Shown: positions 28,021 to 36,562 of the stretch, in pieces
Layout: each line of letters opens with the position of its first letter
How positions within the stretch are numbered: position 1 is the first letter of the stretch
Assembly (NCBI GenBank): GCA_963736695.1
Contig: CAVTPU010000001.1
Coordinates: 186,001-250,000, forward strand
DNA from: CAVTPU01 sp963736695
GTDB lineage: Bacteria > Actinomycetota > Actinomycetes > Mycobacteriales > Micromonosporaceae
DNA length: 64,000 bases
Direction of reading: 5' to 3'
Translations under genes and position numbers: made by a program
Notes under the pieces: model-generated
Told to the model about the DNA's origin: nothing
Database searches by the model: none
What the model saw: the letters and a program-made list of their open reading frames with translations, nothing else

Positions 28021-28055
28021 TTGACTGAGCATACTCACTGAGCATGCTCAGTCAA
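28021..28055. promoter_or_regulatory. Probable TetR operator, two overlapping dyads
   Basis: A 12-bp arm at 28021-28032 is the exact reverse complement of 28044-28055. Inside lie two copies of the 12-mer TGAGCATRCTCA (28026-28037, one mismatch to symmetry; 28039-28050, perfect), 13 bp centre to centre. The element touches the TetR start codon side of its promoter. This is the form of a TetR site bound by two dimers. Confidence 0.8.
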
Positions 28056-28069
28056 CTCGATCGCCGCCG

Positions 28070-29137
28070 TCAGGACAGGACGCCGCGGTCAAACCGATAG
28101 AGGTTGTAGCGACGCATGATGCTGATGAGATTGCTCGCATAGGTCGGACCGGTCGCGTAACCGGCGCGGTGCACCTCGACCGCGAACCGGTTGGGGTTGG
28201 TCACATAACGAAACGCGTTGCGATAGCGCGGTAGCGTGGCCAACTGCTTCCCGTGGTCGGCGAAGGACGCCCAGACGCTGTGATAGACGCGAAAGCTCGC
28301 ACTGGTCGAATAGCACGACGACGTCGAACACTCGGTGGTTCGGTAGTTGCGGCACCCCAACGCGATCCGGTTGGGCGACCCGAAACACTTCATGCCGAAA
28401 AACGCGTTGCCGTCGCGGGTCAACGCGCTCGTGCCCCATCCCGACTCGAGGATCGACTGCGCGATGGTGACCGAGGCGGGCACCCGATAGCGCGCCATGC
28501 TCGTCCGCGCGTAGGGCGCCGCCCAGGTCACGAAACGGCTCCCCGCCGGGGGCGCGATGACCGACGACGTCACACACCACCGGATGGCGGGTCGAGGGCC
28601 CGGCCACATCACATTGGCGTCACTGATGAATCGCCCGTCGCTCAACCTGTCCCACAACGCGGTGTTGCGCATCCGACCGGAGACATACTCACCCCCGAGC
28701 TGACACGCCACCGACAACCATCCCCCCGCGGGCACCCACCCCGTGCGGGCGCGCAACACCGACGCGTTCGCGCGCAGGTTGGTCCCGATCGCGGCCCGCG
28801 CGACCGCCGTGCACCACGGCACCGCGGGCCGGCGCCGACCCCAGTTCACGTACGCGTCGGAGATATAACGCCCGTTCGAGAGCCGGTCCCACAGGTTGGT
28901 CGTGCGCAGACTCCCGGCGATGCGCTCCCCCGCGCTCTGACAGGCCACGACAATGGCACGCCCGGCGGCGATGCGACCGACCGTCGAATAAGTGGTCGAC
29001 GGCCCGGTTCGCATATTGAGACTAACCCCCCATGACACCTGCGCCCGGACGGCCGCGTCCGCAGCGGCCGGCATTAGGGCCACGCCACCGGCGGTGGCGA
29101 CAATGAGCACTGCGGCTCGCATACGGGTCCGACGCAC
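28070..29137 (-). CDS. Secreted N-acetylglucosaminidase (GH73) with SH3-like repeats
   Basis: This exported cell-wall hydrolase has a signal peptide (about residues 1-29, ending AAADA) and two SH3b-like repeats of about 70 residues. Each repeat contains NLWDRLSNGRYISDAYV or NTALWDRLSDGRFISDANV. A C-terminal glucosaminidase domain of the FlgJ/GH73 type has its catalytic Glu in AQSILESGWGTSAL, followed by NAFFGMKC. It should cut glycan strands of peptidoglycan outside the membrane. GGAGGAG lies eight bases before GTG 29137, which I take as the start (355 residues); ATG 29122 is the alternative. It ends just before the TetR operator. Confidence 0.87.
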   Translation of the reverse strand: MRRTRMRAAVLIVATAGGVALMPAAADAAVRAQVSWGVSLNMRTGPSTTYSTVGRIAAGRAIVVACQSAGERIAGSLRTTNLWDRLSNGRYISDAYVNWGRRRPAVPWCTAVARAAIGTNLRANASVLRARTGWVPAGGWLSVACQLGGEYVSGRMRNTALWDRLSDGRFISDANVMWPGPRPAIRWCVTSSVIAPPAGSRFVTWAAPYARTSMARYRVPASVTIAQSILESGWGTSALTRDGNAFFGMKCFGSPNRIALGCRNYRTTECSTSSCYSTSASFRVYHSVWASFADHGKQLATLPRYRNAFRYVTNPNRFAVEVHRAGYATGPTYASNLISIMRRYNLYRFDRGVLS

Positions 29138-29392
29138 GGCGGTCTCTCCTCCCACCGCCGCTAGACTGCCCACGGCGGCCGATGTCGCCCGGCGGCCGAC
29201 CGTCTCGTCGGCCGGGCTCAGACGCGGTGACTGCGCACCCCTCCACAGCGGAGCGGTGTTGTCGAGGTGACCCATGGATCTGTTGGGAGTCATGCTATGC
29301 ACGCGCAGGAACGGGCACCCGCACACTCACGGGAAGTGCGCACTTTTGAGTGAGAGAAAAGGGTTGGACGTCACCGCCGGCCAACATCGATC

Positions 29393-30526
29393 ATGGTGCC
29401 CGTGACCATGGTGCAGCAGCGATCCTCCCCGCCCGGTCTCTCCCCCGACCCGGCTGACCAGCCGCCGATCCAGCTCACGTTCGACGACGGCGACAGCCTC
29501 TCCGACGTCCTCGACGGGCTGATCCTGCGCGGCTTCATCACCGGAGCCCAACCATTCGCCCGGGTCAGACGCTTCGACCAAATCGCCCCCGACGCCACCC
29601 TGCTGCCACCGAACGTGCACCCCCAGCGCGTCATCGTCGACGGAGAGCACCGATCCCTCCTCGCGGTCGGCGACGGGTGGACCCTGCACAGCGTCCGGTG
29701 GGCCAACGGCGGCGGCCGGGTCGACGTGACCGCCGTGAGCGAGGACCTCGCCGCATCAGTGCTCGACCAGGCCACCGCGGACGCCGCCGTGCCGCCTGAG
29801 ACCGACGACGAACGAGTCGAGATCGGCTTCTGGCACACCACCGGCCACGGGCCACGCCGACAAAGCCGACCCATCACCGCCGAACCGTGGAAACAGATCC
29901 GCCCCAACTACAGCGCGGCGGTCGCGGACGCCGTCGACCGGCTCACCGACCTCGACCCCCACGCGTTGCCCGGACGGATCCTCCTGCTGCACGGGCCGCC
30001 CGGCACCGGCAAGACGACCATGCTGCGCTCCCTCGCCCGGCAGTGGCGTTCCTGGTGCCAACTCGACTTCGTCATCGACCCCGAACGCCTGCTCGCCGAA
30101 CCCGGCTATCTACTCGAGGTGGTCATGGGTGGCGGCAACCACGACGACCGACTGCCCTGGCGGATGCTGCTCCTCGAAGACTGCGACGAACTCATCCAAC
30201 CCAACGCCAAACAGAACACCGGCCAGGCCCTGTCCCGCCTTCTCAACATGACCGACGGACTCCTCGGCCAAGGGCTGCAGGTGATCGTCGCAATCACCAC
30301 CAACGAGGACGTGAGCCGACTGCACCCCGCGATCACCCGCCCCGGACGATGCCTCGGCCAACTCCACGTCGGGCCGCTGAGCCACGACGAGGCGAGCTCG
30401 TGGCTGGGATCGTCAGACGGCGTTCCGGCCGCCGGAGCCACCCTCGCGGAGCTCTTCGCCCTACGCGACGGCGGCGGCCCAGTCGCCGCCACGGTGACTC
30501 CCGTCACCCCCGGGCTCTACCTGTGA
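29393..30526 (+). CDS. AAA+ ATPase with N-terminal DUF5925-type domain
   Basis: This 377-residue protein has an N-terminal domain of about 170 residues that I associate with DUF5925. An AAA+ module follows, with Walker A LLHGPPGTGKTTM near residue 200, Walker B MLLLEDCDEL, a sensor-1-like ITTN and the arginine-finger region ITRPGR. The AAA core is of the single-domain, classic type. No substrate or partner is known to me. The start is uncertain: ATG 29393 or GTG 29399, with no clear ribosome-binding site. It stands alone upstream of typA with 57 bases between. Confidence 0.82.
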   Translation: MVPVTMVQQRSSPPGLSPDPADQPPIQLTFDDGDSLSDVLDGLILRGFITGAQPFARVRRFDQIAPDATLLPPNVHPQRVIVDGEHRSLLAVGDGWTLHSVRWANGGGRVDVTAVSEDLAASVLDQATADAAVPPETDDERVEIGFWHTTGHGPRRQSRPITAEPWKQIRPNYSAAVADAVDRLTDLDPHALPGRILLLHGPPGTGKTTMLRSLARQWRSWCQLDFVIDPERLLAEPGYLLEVVMGGGNHDDRLPWRMLLLEDCDELIQPNAKQNTGQALSRLLNMTDGLLGQGLQVIVAITTNEDVSRLHPAITRPGRCLGQLHVGPLSHDEASSWLGSSDGVPAAGATLAELFALRDGGGPVAATVTPVTPGLYL

Positions 30527-30583
30527 GGCAGATCGGCCCCCACCCGATTTGATCAGGGACCTGTGAGCCGGGACGATAGGGGC

Positions 30584-32446
30584 ATGCCCGTACGCCCTGA
30601 CCTTCGCAACGTCGCCATCATCGCCCACGTCGACCATGGCAAAACCACCCTCGTCGACGCCATGCTGCGCCAATCCGGCGCGTTCTCCCCCCGGGCCGAG
30701 GTGGCCGACCGGGTGATGGACTCGATGGATCTCGAGCGGGAGAAGGGCATCACCATCCTCGCCAAGAACACGGCGGTGCGTTATGAGCCACCCGACGGCG
30801 ACCCGATCACGATCAACATCATCGACACGCCCGGCCACGCCGACTTCGGCGGCGAGGTCGAACGCGGCCTCACCATGGTCGACGGCGTCGTGCTGCTCGT
30901 CGACGCGAGCGAAGGCCCCCTGCCCCAGACCCGCTTCGTGCTGCGCAAAGCGCTCGCCGCTCGCCTGCCGATCATTCTCGTGATCAACAAGGTCGACCGG
31001 GCGGACGCGCGCATCAAAGAGGTCGTCGACGACACCTACGAACTCTTCCTCGACCTCGACGCCGACGAGACCCAGATCGACTTCCCGATCGTCTATGCCT
31101 GCGCACGCGACGGCGTCGCCTCGCTCAACCAACCGGCGGACGGGACCGTGCCGGCCGACTCCACCTCGCTCGCCCCGCTCTTCGCCACCCTGCTCAACAC
31201 CATCCCCCCGCCGTCCTATGTGGAGGACCACCCGCTTCAGGCGCACGTGACCAACCTCGACGCCTCCCCCTTCCTCGGCCGACTGGCCCTGTGTCGGGTG
31301 CACCAAGGCACCATCCGCAAAGGACAGACCGTCGCCTGGTGCCGCGACGGAAAGACCGACCGGGTACGCATCTCCGAGCTCCTCATGACCGACGGACTCG
31401 AACGGGCCAGCGCGGAATCGGCCGGGCCCGGCGACATCATCGCCGTCGCCGGAATCCCCGAAATCATGATCGGCGACACGCTCGCCGACTCCGATGACCC
31501 CCGCCCACTGCCCCGCATCACCGTCGACCAACCCGCCATCTCGATGACGCTGGGCACCAACACCTCGCCCCTCGCCGGCCGGGTCAAAGGCACCAAGGTC
31601 ACCGCCCGACTCGTCAAGGACCGCCTCGACCGGGAACTCGTCGGAAACGTTTCCCTGCGTGTGCTGCCGACCGAACGGCCCGACACCTGGGAGGTGCAGG
31701 GCCGTGGCGAACTCGCCCTCGCGATCCTCGTCGAGCAGATGCGCCGGGAAAACTACGAGCTGACCGTCGGCAAACCCCAGGTCGTCACCCGAGACATCGA
31801 CGGGCGGGTCTGTGAGCCGGTCGAGCGGCTCACCATCGACGCCCCCGAGGACTATCTGGGGGCGATCACCCAACTGCTCGCCAGCCGCAAAGGCCGGATG
31901 GAACAGTTGATCAACCACGGCACCGGCTGGATCCGGATGGAGTGGTTGGTTCCGGCCCGCGCGCTCATCGGATTCCGCACCGAATTCCTCACCGAGACAC
32001 GGGGCACCGGCATCCTCCACCACGTCTTCGAGTCCTATGAGCCGTGGTTCGGCGAGCTGCGCACCCGCCCGTCGGGCTCGCTCGTCGCCGACCGGGCCGG
32101 GGCCGCGACCTCGTTCGCCATGTTCAACCTGCAGGAGCGCGGCTCGATGTTCGTCGACCCGACGACCGAGGTCTATGAGGGCATGATCGTCGGGGAGAAC
32201 TCGCGCGCCGACGACATGGACGTCAACATCACCAAAGAGAAGAAGCTCACCAACATGCGGTCCTCCACCGGCGATGAGCTTGAGCGGCTTATCCCCGCCC
32301 GCAAGCTCTCCTTGGAGCAGGCCCTCGAATTCTGCCGTGAGGACGAGTGCGTCGAGGTCACGCCAACCGCGGTGCGCCTGCGCAAGGTGATTCTCGACCA
32401 GACCCAGCGGGGCCGGATGGCGGGGCGGCGCAAACACCAGGGATGA
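30584..32446 (+). CDS. typA: Translational GTPase TypA/BipA
   Basis: TypA is a ribosome-binding GTPase related to EF-G, involved in ribosome assembly and stress adaptation. The 620-residue protein has G1 AHVDHGKTTL, G3 DTPGHADFGGEVER and G4 NKVD in the N-terminal G domain. The EF-G-like domains II, III and V and the BipA-specific C-terminal domain (about residues 480-600) follow. I chose ATG 30584 because it gives the family N terminus MPVRPDLRNVAIIAHVDHG; GTG 30563 is also in frame. A 36-bp palindrome follows downstream. Confidence 0.96.
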   Translation: MPVRPDLRNVAIIAHVDHGKTTLVDAMLRQSGAFSPRAEVADRVMDSMDLEREKGITILAKNTAVRYEPPDGDPITINIIDTPGHADFGGEVERGLTMVDGVVLLVDASEGPLPQTRFVLRKALAARLPIILVINKVDRADARIKEVVDDTYELFLDLDADETQIDFPIVYACARDGVASLNQPADGTVPADSTSLAPLFATLLNTIPPPSYVEDHPLQAHVTNLDASPFLGRLALCRVHQGTIRKGQTVAWCRDGKTDRVRISELLMTDGLERASAESAGPGDIIAVAGIPEIMIGDTLADSDDPRPLPRITVDQPAISMTLGTNTSPLAGRVKGTKVTARLVKDRLDRELVGNVSLRVLPTERPDTWEVQGRGELALAILVEQMRRENYELTVGKPQVVTRDIDGRVCEPVERLTIDAPEDYLGAITQLLASRKGRMEQLINHGTGWIRMEWLVPARALIGFRTEFLTETRGTGILHHVFESYEPWFGELRTRPSGSLVADRAGAATSFAMFNLQERGSMFVDPTTEVYEGMIVGENSRADDMDVNITKEKKLTNMRSSTGDELERLIPARKLSLEQALEFCREDECVEVTPTAVRLRKVILDQTQRGRMAGRRKHQG

Positions 32447-32460
32447 GCAGTCGTCCAGCA

Positions 32461-32534
32461 CGCTGACTGGCCACTGGGGACGCCGCTTTCCTCGTCAGAT
32501 GGCGTCTTCCGGCGCGCTGACTGGCCACTGGGGA
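32461..32534. repeat. Two 20-bp direct repeats after typA
   Basis: The sequence CGCTGACTGGCCACTGGGGA occurs exactly at 32461-32480 and 32515-32534, a period of 54 bp, with weaker similarity in the flanks. It starts 14 bases after the typA stop, in noncoding DNA. Its role is unknown. Confidence 0.75.
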
Positions 32535-32553
32535 TGTCAACGCAAGAACACAC

Positions 32554-32589
32554 GGGGGTTTCGGTTCGTCGCGACGAACCGAAACCCCC
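32554..32589. terminator. 36-bp perfect palindrome between typA and the phosphatase gene
   Basis: The arms 32554-32571 and 32572-32589 are exact reverse complements, 18 bp each, G/C-capped by GGGGG and CCCCC. The genes on both sides converge here, so a bidirectional terminator is the natural reading. No U-run is present. Confidence 0.8.
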
Positions 32590-32652
32590 CGCACTGTCTG
32601 CCAATGCGAGCGAATGACCCGTACAAGGCCCGGGTTTTCGTCTTTTGGATCT

Positions 32653-33546
32653 TCAGTGGGACGCGGCGGGGGCGGCCTCGCCGGACCAGTCCGGCTCATC
32701 GTGCAACAGGTTGACGCGCAACGCGTGGACGGTGGCGGCGTCGATCCCCAACGCGTCGCGCGCATAGGCGCTCAGGTCGCCGAACTCGCGATCGACGGTG
32801 TCGAACGCCTCAGTGAGATAGTGCGGCCGCGCCTCGAGCAACGGCGCGAGCGCCGCGGGATCGACCCCTCGTGTGGCCAACACCGCGAGCAGCTGGCCCC
32901 GACCGGCGGCAGCCAATTCGTTGGTGCGCAGATAGTCATCCATGATGCTGGCCCGATCCGCGCCGAGCAGGCTCAGCACGACGGCGGTGAGCCAGCCGGT
33001 GCGGTCCTTGCCCGCCGTGCAGTGAAACAGCAGCGGCAGGTCGGCCCGCGACGCAATGGTCCGCAGCGCGGACCCGAAAACCACGCACCCGGCCGGCGAG
33101 GTGACGAACCACCGATAGACCGCGCGCATCGCGGCGTCACCGGCGTGGTCGTCCATGCCAAGTGACGCGGGATCGACCTGCCCGCTGACCACGGCCGTGA
33201 CCTGGGTGAAGACCTCGTGGTCGGGGTCGAACAACGGCAGCGACACCAGCCGGGGACCAGCGCCCGCAGGGGTGGCCGGAAGCCGGTTCGCGCCGGTCTG
33301 TTCGATCTCGATCGGATGGCGCAGGTCGATAAGACACGCCAACCGCAGCGACGCGACCCGGTCAACCTCGTCCGAAGTCAGCCGGTTGAGGGCATTCGCC
33401 CGATAAAGAAGCCCTCTGCGAACCCATCGACCATCGGCGACACGCACCCCACCGATGTCGCGCGCGTTGGCGGCGTTCACCAGCCCCAATGGCACGTTGT
33501 CCTCCCATCGGATCGCCAACGCACCCGACCGGCCGGGCGAGTTCAC
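32653..33546 (-). CDS. Tyrosine/dual-specificity protein phosphatase
   Basis: This cytoplasmic phosphatase of 297 residues has the cysteine-phosphatase signature HCTAGKDRTG (C-x5-R) near residue 176. It belongs to the Tyr_phosphatase_3 group that includes Mycobacterium PtpB, with the N-terminal NARDIGG segment and the helical C-terminal region YLTEAFDTVDREFGDLSAY. Substrates may be phosphotyrosine or phosphoinositide; none can be assigned. The start is GTG 33546. It converges with typA across a palindrome and is divergent from the NlpC/P60 gene. Confidence 0.87.
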   Translation of the reverse strand: MNSPGRSGALAIRWEDNVPLGLVNAANARDIGGVRVADGRWVRRGLLYRANALNRLTSDEVDRVASLRLACLIDLRHPIEIEQTGANRLPATPAGAGPRLVSLPLFDPDHEVFTQVTAVVSGQVDPASLGMDDHAGDAAMRAVYRWFVTSPAGCVVFGSALRTIASRADLPLLFHCTAGKDRTGWLTAVVLSLLGADRASIMDDYLRTNELAAAGRGQLLAVLATRGVDPAALAPLLEARPHYLTEAFDTVDREFGDLSAYARDALGIDAATVHALRVNLLHDEPDWSGEAAPAASH

Positions 33547-33703
33547 CCGGTGACCCTATCGGGAATGGCGGGTGATCGCCGAAAATGGGAGCCGTGCTCC
33601 CGTCGTGCGCCCAAGGGCATGGTCCGCGTAGGCTTCGTGTCACCGCGCACCGCCGGCGAGCGCCGGTTGGCCTGCCCTGCGCGCGGATGGAAGGGAACGA
33701 GAC

Positions 33704-34717
33704 GTGAGCCTGGGGTCTCTGCTCGCGGCGAGCGAACCACAATTGTCGCCCGGCGCTGAGGCAGTCGTGTGTGTGGCGGTGGCGACGATGTGGGCCGCGC
33801 CTGACCGGATTCGCGCCGTTGACGCCTCGGCGTTGTCGGTGCCGTCGCGACCACGCGACTGGGTCGAACAGATGACACCCGAGGAACGCTCCGACCTGTC
33901 CCATCGCACCGTCAGCCAGTTGCTGCTCGGCGACCGGGTCCTCATCGCCGACATTCGCGGGCCGTGGGCGCACGTGATCGCACTGGGCCAACCGTCCTCT
34001 TTGGACCATCGCGGTTATCCGGGTTGGCTGCCGCTCGACCAACTCTCCCACCCCGACGGCATCCACGCCGGTGGCGTGCGAGTCGCCGCCCGCCACCGCG
34101 ATCACGGCTCCGACGCCGACCGCACCGGGGTCTGGCACGTCGTCACCGCCACCGCGACGGCGTTGCGCGATGATCCCGACGCTGCGTTGGCCGTGCCCGG
34201 GGTGACCTTCGGAACCCGGCTGATGGCGTTGGGAAGCCCGCACGACGGGTGGCTCCCTGTGGCGGTGCCAGGCCGGTTCGAGCCGGCCTGGGCGATCGAG
34301 GACGACGTCGCCGCCATCCCGTTGACCCCGCCCGCCGACAACGCCGAAGTGCTCGAGTGGGCCGACCGACTGCGGGACGTGCCCTACGTGTGGGGCGGGG
34401 TCTCCGCGTTCGGCGTCGACTGTTCGGGGCTCGTGCACCTGGTGTGGCGCCGCTTCGGCATCAACCTTCCCCGCGACGCGCACGACCAGGCTGCGGCGAC
34501 CATGCCGGTGCCATTCGGTCAGGAACGCCCGGGTGACCTGTATTTCTTCGCCCGTGGCGGCCAAGTCCAACACGTCGGGTTCGTCGCGGCGGCACCGGTG
34601 GGCAACGAGCGGCACATCCTGCACGCATGTGACACCCAGGGTCGGGTCGTGCTCGAGCCGGTGAGCGGCGACCGGATCAGTTCACTCGCCGCCGTCCACC
34701 GGGTCGTGCACGCCTAG
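33704..34717 (+). CDS. NlpC/P60 family peptidase without export signal
   Basis: This 337-residue cysteine peptidase resembles the gamma-D-glutamyl-diaminopimelate endopeptidases (YkfC type) that trim peptidoglycan peptides. Two SH3-like segments occupy about residues 60-210. The NlpC/P60 domain (about 215-330) has the catalytic Cys in VDCSGLVHLVWRRFG, His in VQHVGFVA and a third polar residue near ILHACD. There is no signal peptide or membrane segment, so it probably acts in the cytoplasm on recycled muropeptides. GTG 33704 is preceded by AAGGGA. It converges with terC nine bases away. Confidence 0.87.
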   Translation: MSLGSLLAASEPQLSPGAEAVVCVAVATMWAAPDRIRAVDASALSVPSRPRDWVEQMTPEERSDLSHRTVSQLLLGDRVLIADIRGPWAHVIALGQPSSLDHRGYPGWLPLDQLSHPDGIHAGGVRVAARHRDHGSDADRTGVWHVVTATATALRDDPDAALAVPGVTFGTRLMALGSPHDGWLPVAVPGRFEPAWAIEDDVAAIPLTPPADNAEVLEWADRLRDVPYVWGGVSAFGVDCSGLVHLVWRRFGINLPRDAHDQAAATMPVPFGQERPGDLYFFARGGQVQHVGFVAAAPVGNERHILHACDTQGRVVLEPVSGDRISSLAAVHRVVHA

Positions 34718-34726
34718 GCTCGCCGG

Positions 34727-35764
34727 TCAGCTGCGGTTGAGGGCTCGTTCGGGTTCGCCCGGCCCGCCCGGCCCCTGCCCGCCGATGGCAGGGTCCACCA
34801 TGCTGCGGGAACGGATGACACTGAGTGCCGACGTGACTGCCAACGTGCCGATGATGACCGTGAGGGAGAGCCAGATCGGAATGGTCGGGACCGCCTCGAT
34901 CGGTTCGCCACCGTTGATGAATGCGATGTTGTTGGCGTGCAACGCCTCGAGGAACAGTTTCACTCCGATGAACCCGAGCACGATCGCGAGCCCCACCGAC
35001 AGATAGGTCAGCCTGTCGAGCAGGCCGCCGAGCATGAAGTAGAGCTGTCGCAGACCCATGAGCGCGAAGACGTTTGCGGTGAAGACCAGATATGGCTCGG
35101 TGGTGAGACCGAAGATCGCGGGAATCGAGTCGAGGGCGAAGAGGAGGTCGGTCGTGCCGATCGCGATCATCACGATGAGCAGTGGCGTGAACAGACGCTT
35201 TCCGTTCTCCACGATGGTGAGCCGCGACCCGCGATAGGTGGTGCTCATCGGCAGCACCGCCCGGCTCCAGCGGATCAGGACATTTTCCTTGAAGTCTGAC
35301 TCGTCGTCCTCACCGTGGCGGACCAACTTCACCGCCGTGTAGAGCAGGAACGCCCCGAAGAAATAGAAGACCCAGACGAACTGGTGAATGAGGGCCGCGC
35401 CGGCCGCGATGAACAGTCCTCGCATGACCAACGCGAGAACGATGCCGACCATCAGCACCTTCTGCTGAAATTCCCGGGGCACCGCGAACCGGGCCATGAT
35501 GATCACGAAGACGAAGAGGTTGTCGACCGACAGGCTGTATTCGGTGAGCCAGCCCGCCACGAACTGGCCGGCGAACGTCACACCCTTCGTCGCCCACAGA
35601 CCGGCCGCGAACGCCAGCGCGAGACTGACATAGGTCACGACCCAGATCGTCGACTCGCGCAGCGACGGCACGTGTGGTCGCCGGCCGATCACCGCCAGAT
35701 CGAGGACGAAGACCGCTGTCATCCCGGCGAGAGTCGCCGCCCACAACCATCCAGAAACTTCCAT
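34727..35764 (-). CDS. TerC-family integral membrane protein (probable Mn2+ exporter)
   Basis: TerC/Alx proteins are membrane carriers linked to manganese export and tellurium resistance. The 345-residue protein has about nine membrane segments. Conserved acidic residues lie in SVDNLFVFVIIMA and TTDLLFALDSIPAIFG, the latter being the family hallmark. The tail is Gly/Pro-rich. GGAGGG six bases before ATG 35764 fixes the start; the open frame runs further but only through the leader. That leader contains a yybP-ykoY riboswitch, so expression should rise with Mn2+. It is separated from the convergent NlpC/P60 gene by nine bases. Confidence 0.92.
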   Translation of the reverse strand: MEVSGWLWAATLAGMTAVFVLDLAVIGRRPHVPSLRESTIWVVTYVSLALAFAAGLWATKGVTFAGQFVAGWLTEYSLSVDNLFVFVIIMARFAVPREFQQKVLMVGIVLALVMRGLFIAAGAALIHQFVWVFYFFGAFLLYTAVKLVRHGEDDESDFKENVLIRWSRAVLPMSTTYRGSRLTIVENGKRLFTPLLIVMIAIGTTDLLFALDSIPAIFGLTTEPYLVFTANVFALMGLRQLYFMLGGLLDRLTYLSVGLAIVLGFIGVKLFLEALHANNIAFINGGEPIEAVPTIPIWLSLTVIIGTLAVTSALSVIRSRSMVDPAIGGQGPGGPGEPERALNRS

Positions 35765-35830
35765 GTCGCACCCTCCGCAGACAGGCGCACGCCACGCCCC
35801 GTTCGACGCGCAGCGCGTGCACAGTGTTGT

Positions 35831-35940
35831 GCGGAGGTCTCTTTCGCCACCGCGAGACGGTGACCCGTGATGCCGGGCTGATCGGCGTGCGCCGGCCAAC
35901 CGTGCTGACGACACCACGGCGGAGAAATACTCCCCTCCGG
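35831..35940 (-). ncRNA. yybP-ykoY (manganese) riboswitch upstream of terC
   Basis: Read on the minus strand, the leader has the conserved 5' element GGAGGGGAGTA, then CCGCCG and GTCGTCA, and after a variable hairpin the 3' element GAAAGAGACCTCC. The first and last elements pair as stem P1 (GGAGG with CCTCC). This is the yybP-ykoY aptamer pattern; that class senses Mn2+. It ends 66 bases before the terC start, which leaves room for the ribosome-binding site to be controlled. The match is by eye. Confidence 0.85.
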
Positions 35941-36065
35941 GTCCTTCCCCCATGCGTGGACGCCCGGCCGAGGCCACGGTGCCCACGCCATTGTGACCCA
36001 TGACCGACGAACGGCGCGAGGGGATGCCCACGTGGTGGGCCGATTTCGCCTTTTGCGTGGTCAGC

Positions 36066-36103
36066 GCCGGTCGATCATGACTCGTTTGGCATGATCGACC
36101 GGC
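36066..36103. repeat. 14-bp inverted repeat in the terC/ABM divergent region
   Basis: The arms 36066-36079 and 36090-36103 are exact reverse complements around a ten-base loop. No gene ends here, so it is not an obvious terminator. It could be an operator or the 5' hairpin of the terC leader. Confidence 0.6.
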
Positions 36104-36217
36104 TCGACACATCCCGTACGGCGTCCTAGGAGGCTAGTTTCGTGAGGTCGCCGCCAGGTCCCGTCACTATCGCCTACCCCATGACCGGCTCGTGGGAGGT
36201 CCTGGCAGGCTGTGTCC

Positions 36218-36562
36218 ATGGTGCTTGAGATCGCGCTCATCGACGTCACGGCCGGCGAGGAGCCTGCCTTCGTTTCGGCCTATGGGCGGGCGCGGGAACT
36301 CGTCGCCACCACGCCCGGCTGTCGGTCGATGCGGCTCGTTCGCGGCATCGAGTCACCGACCCGATTCGTGTTGCTGGTCGAGTGGGACTCGGTCGCCGCG
36401 CACCTGGAGAACTTCCGAGCCAGCGAACGGTTCCCCCAGTGGCGCGCGCTCATCGGGCCATATTTCGCCCAGCCGCCCGTCGTCGAGCACTTCGCCGGAG
36501 TCGACCCGACTGGCTTCGACCCGGCCGGCTTCGATCAGCGGACGCCGGCGGCGTCCATCTGA
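36218..36562 (+). CDS. Antibiotic biosynthesis monooxygenase (ABM) domain protein
   Basis: This small dimeric alpha+beta-barrel protein of about 114 residues is of the ABM type. It shows IALIDVTAGEEPAFVSAYG at the start and the conserved RFVLLVEWDSVAAHLENF and SERFPQWRALIGPYF. Members are cofactor-free oxygenases, haem degraders or small stress proteins; nothing here decides which. ATG 36218 or GTG 36212 may be the start. Its last 28 bases overlap the end of uvrB on the opposite strand. Confidence 0.85.
   Translation: MVLEIALIDVTAGEEPAFVSAYGRARELVATTPGCRSMRLVRGIESPTRFVLLVEWDSVAAHLENFRASERFPQWRALIGPYFAQPPVVEHFAGVDPTGFDPAGFDQRTPAASI

Larger units (their letters stand above)
35765..36217. other. 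Intergenic region upstream of terC and of the ABM gene
   Basis: This divergent region holds the terC leader with its riboswitch (35831-35940) and a 14-bp dyad (36066-36103). Between them I see no gene. The part near 36104-36217 must hold the promoter of the plus-strand gene, but no clear -35/-10 pair can be read. Confidence 0.6.
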
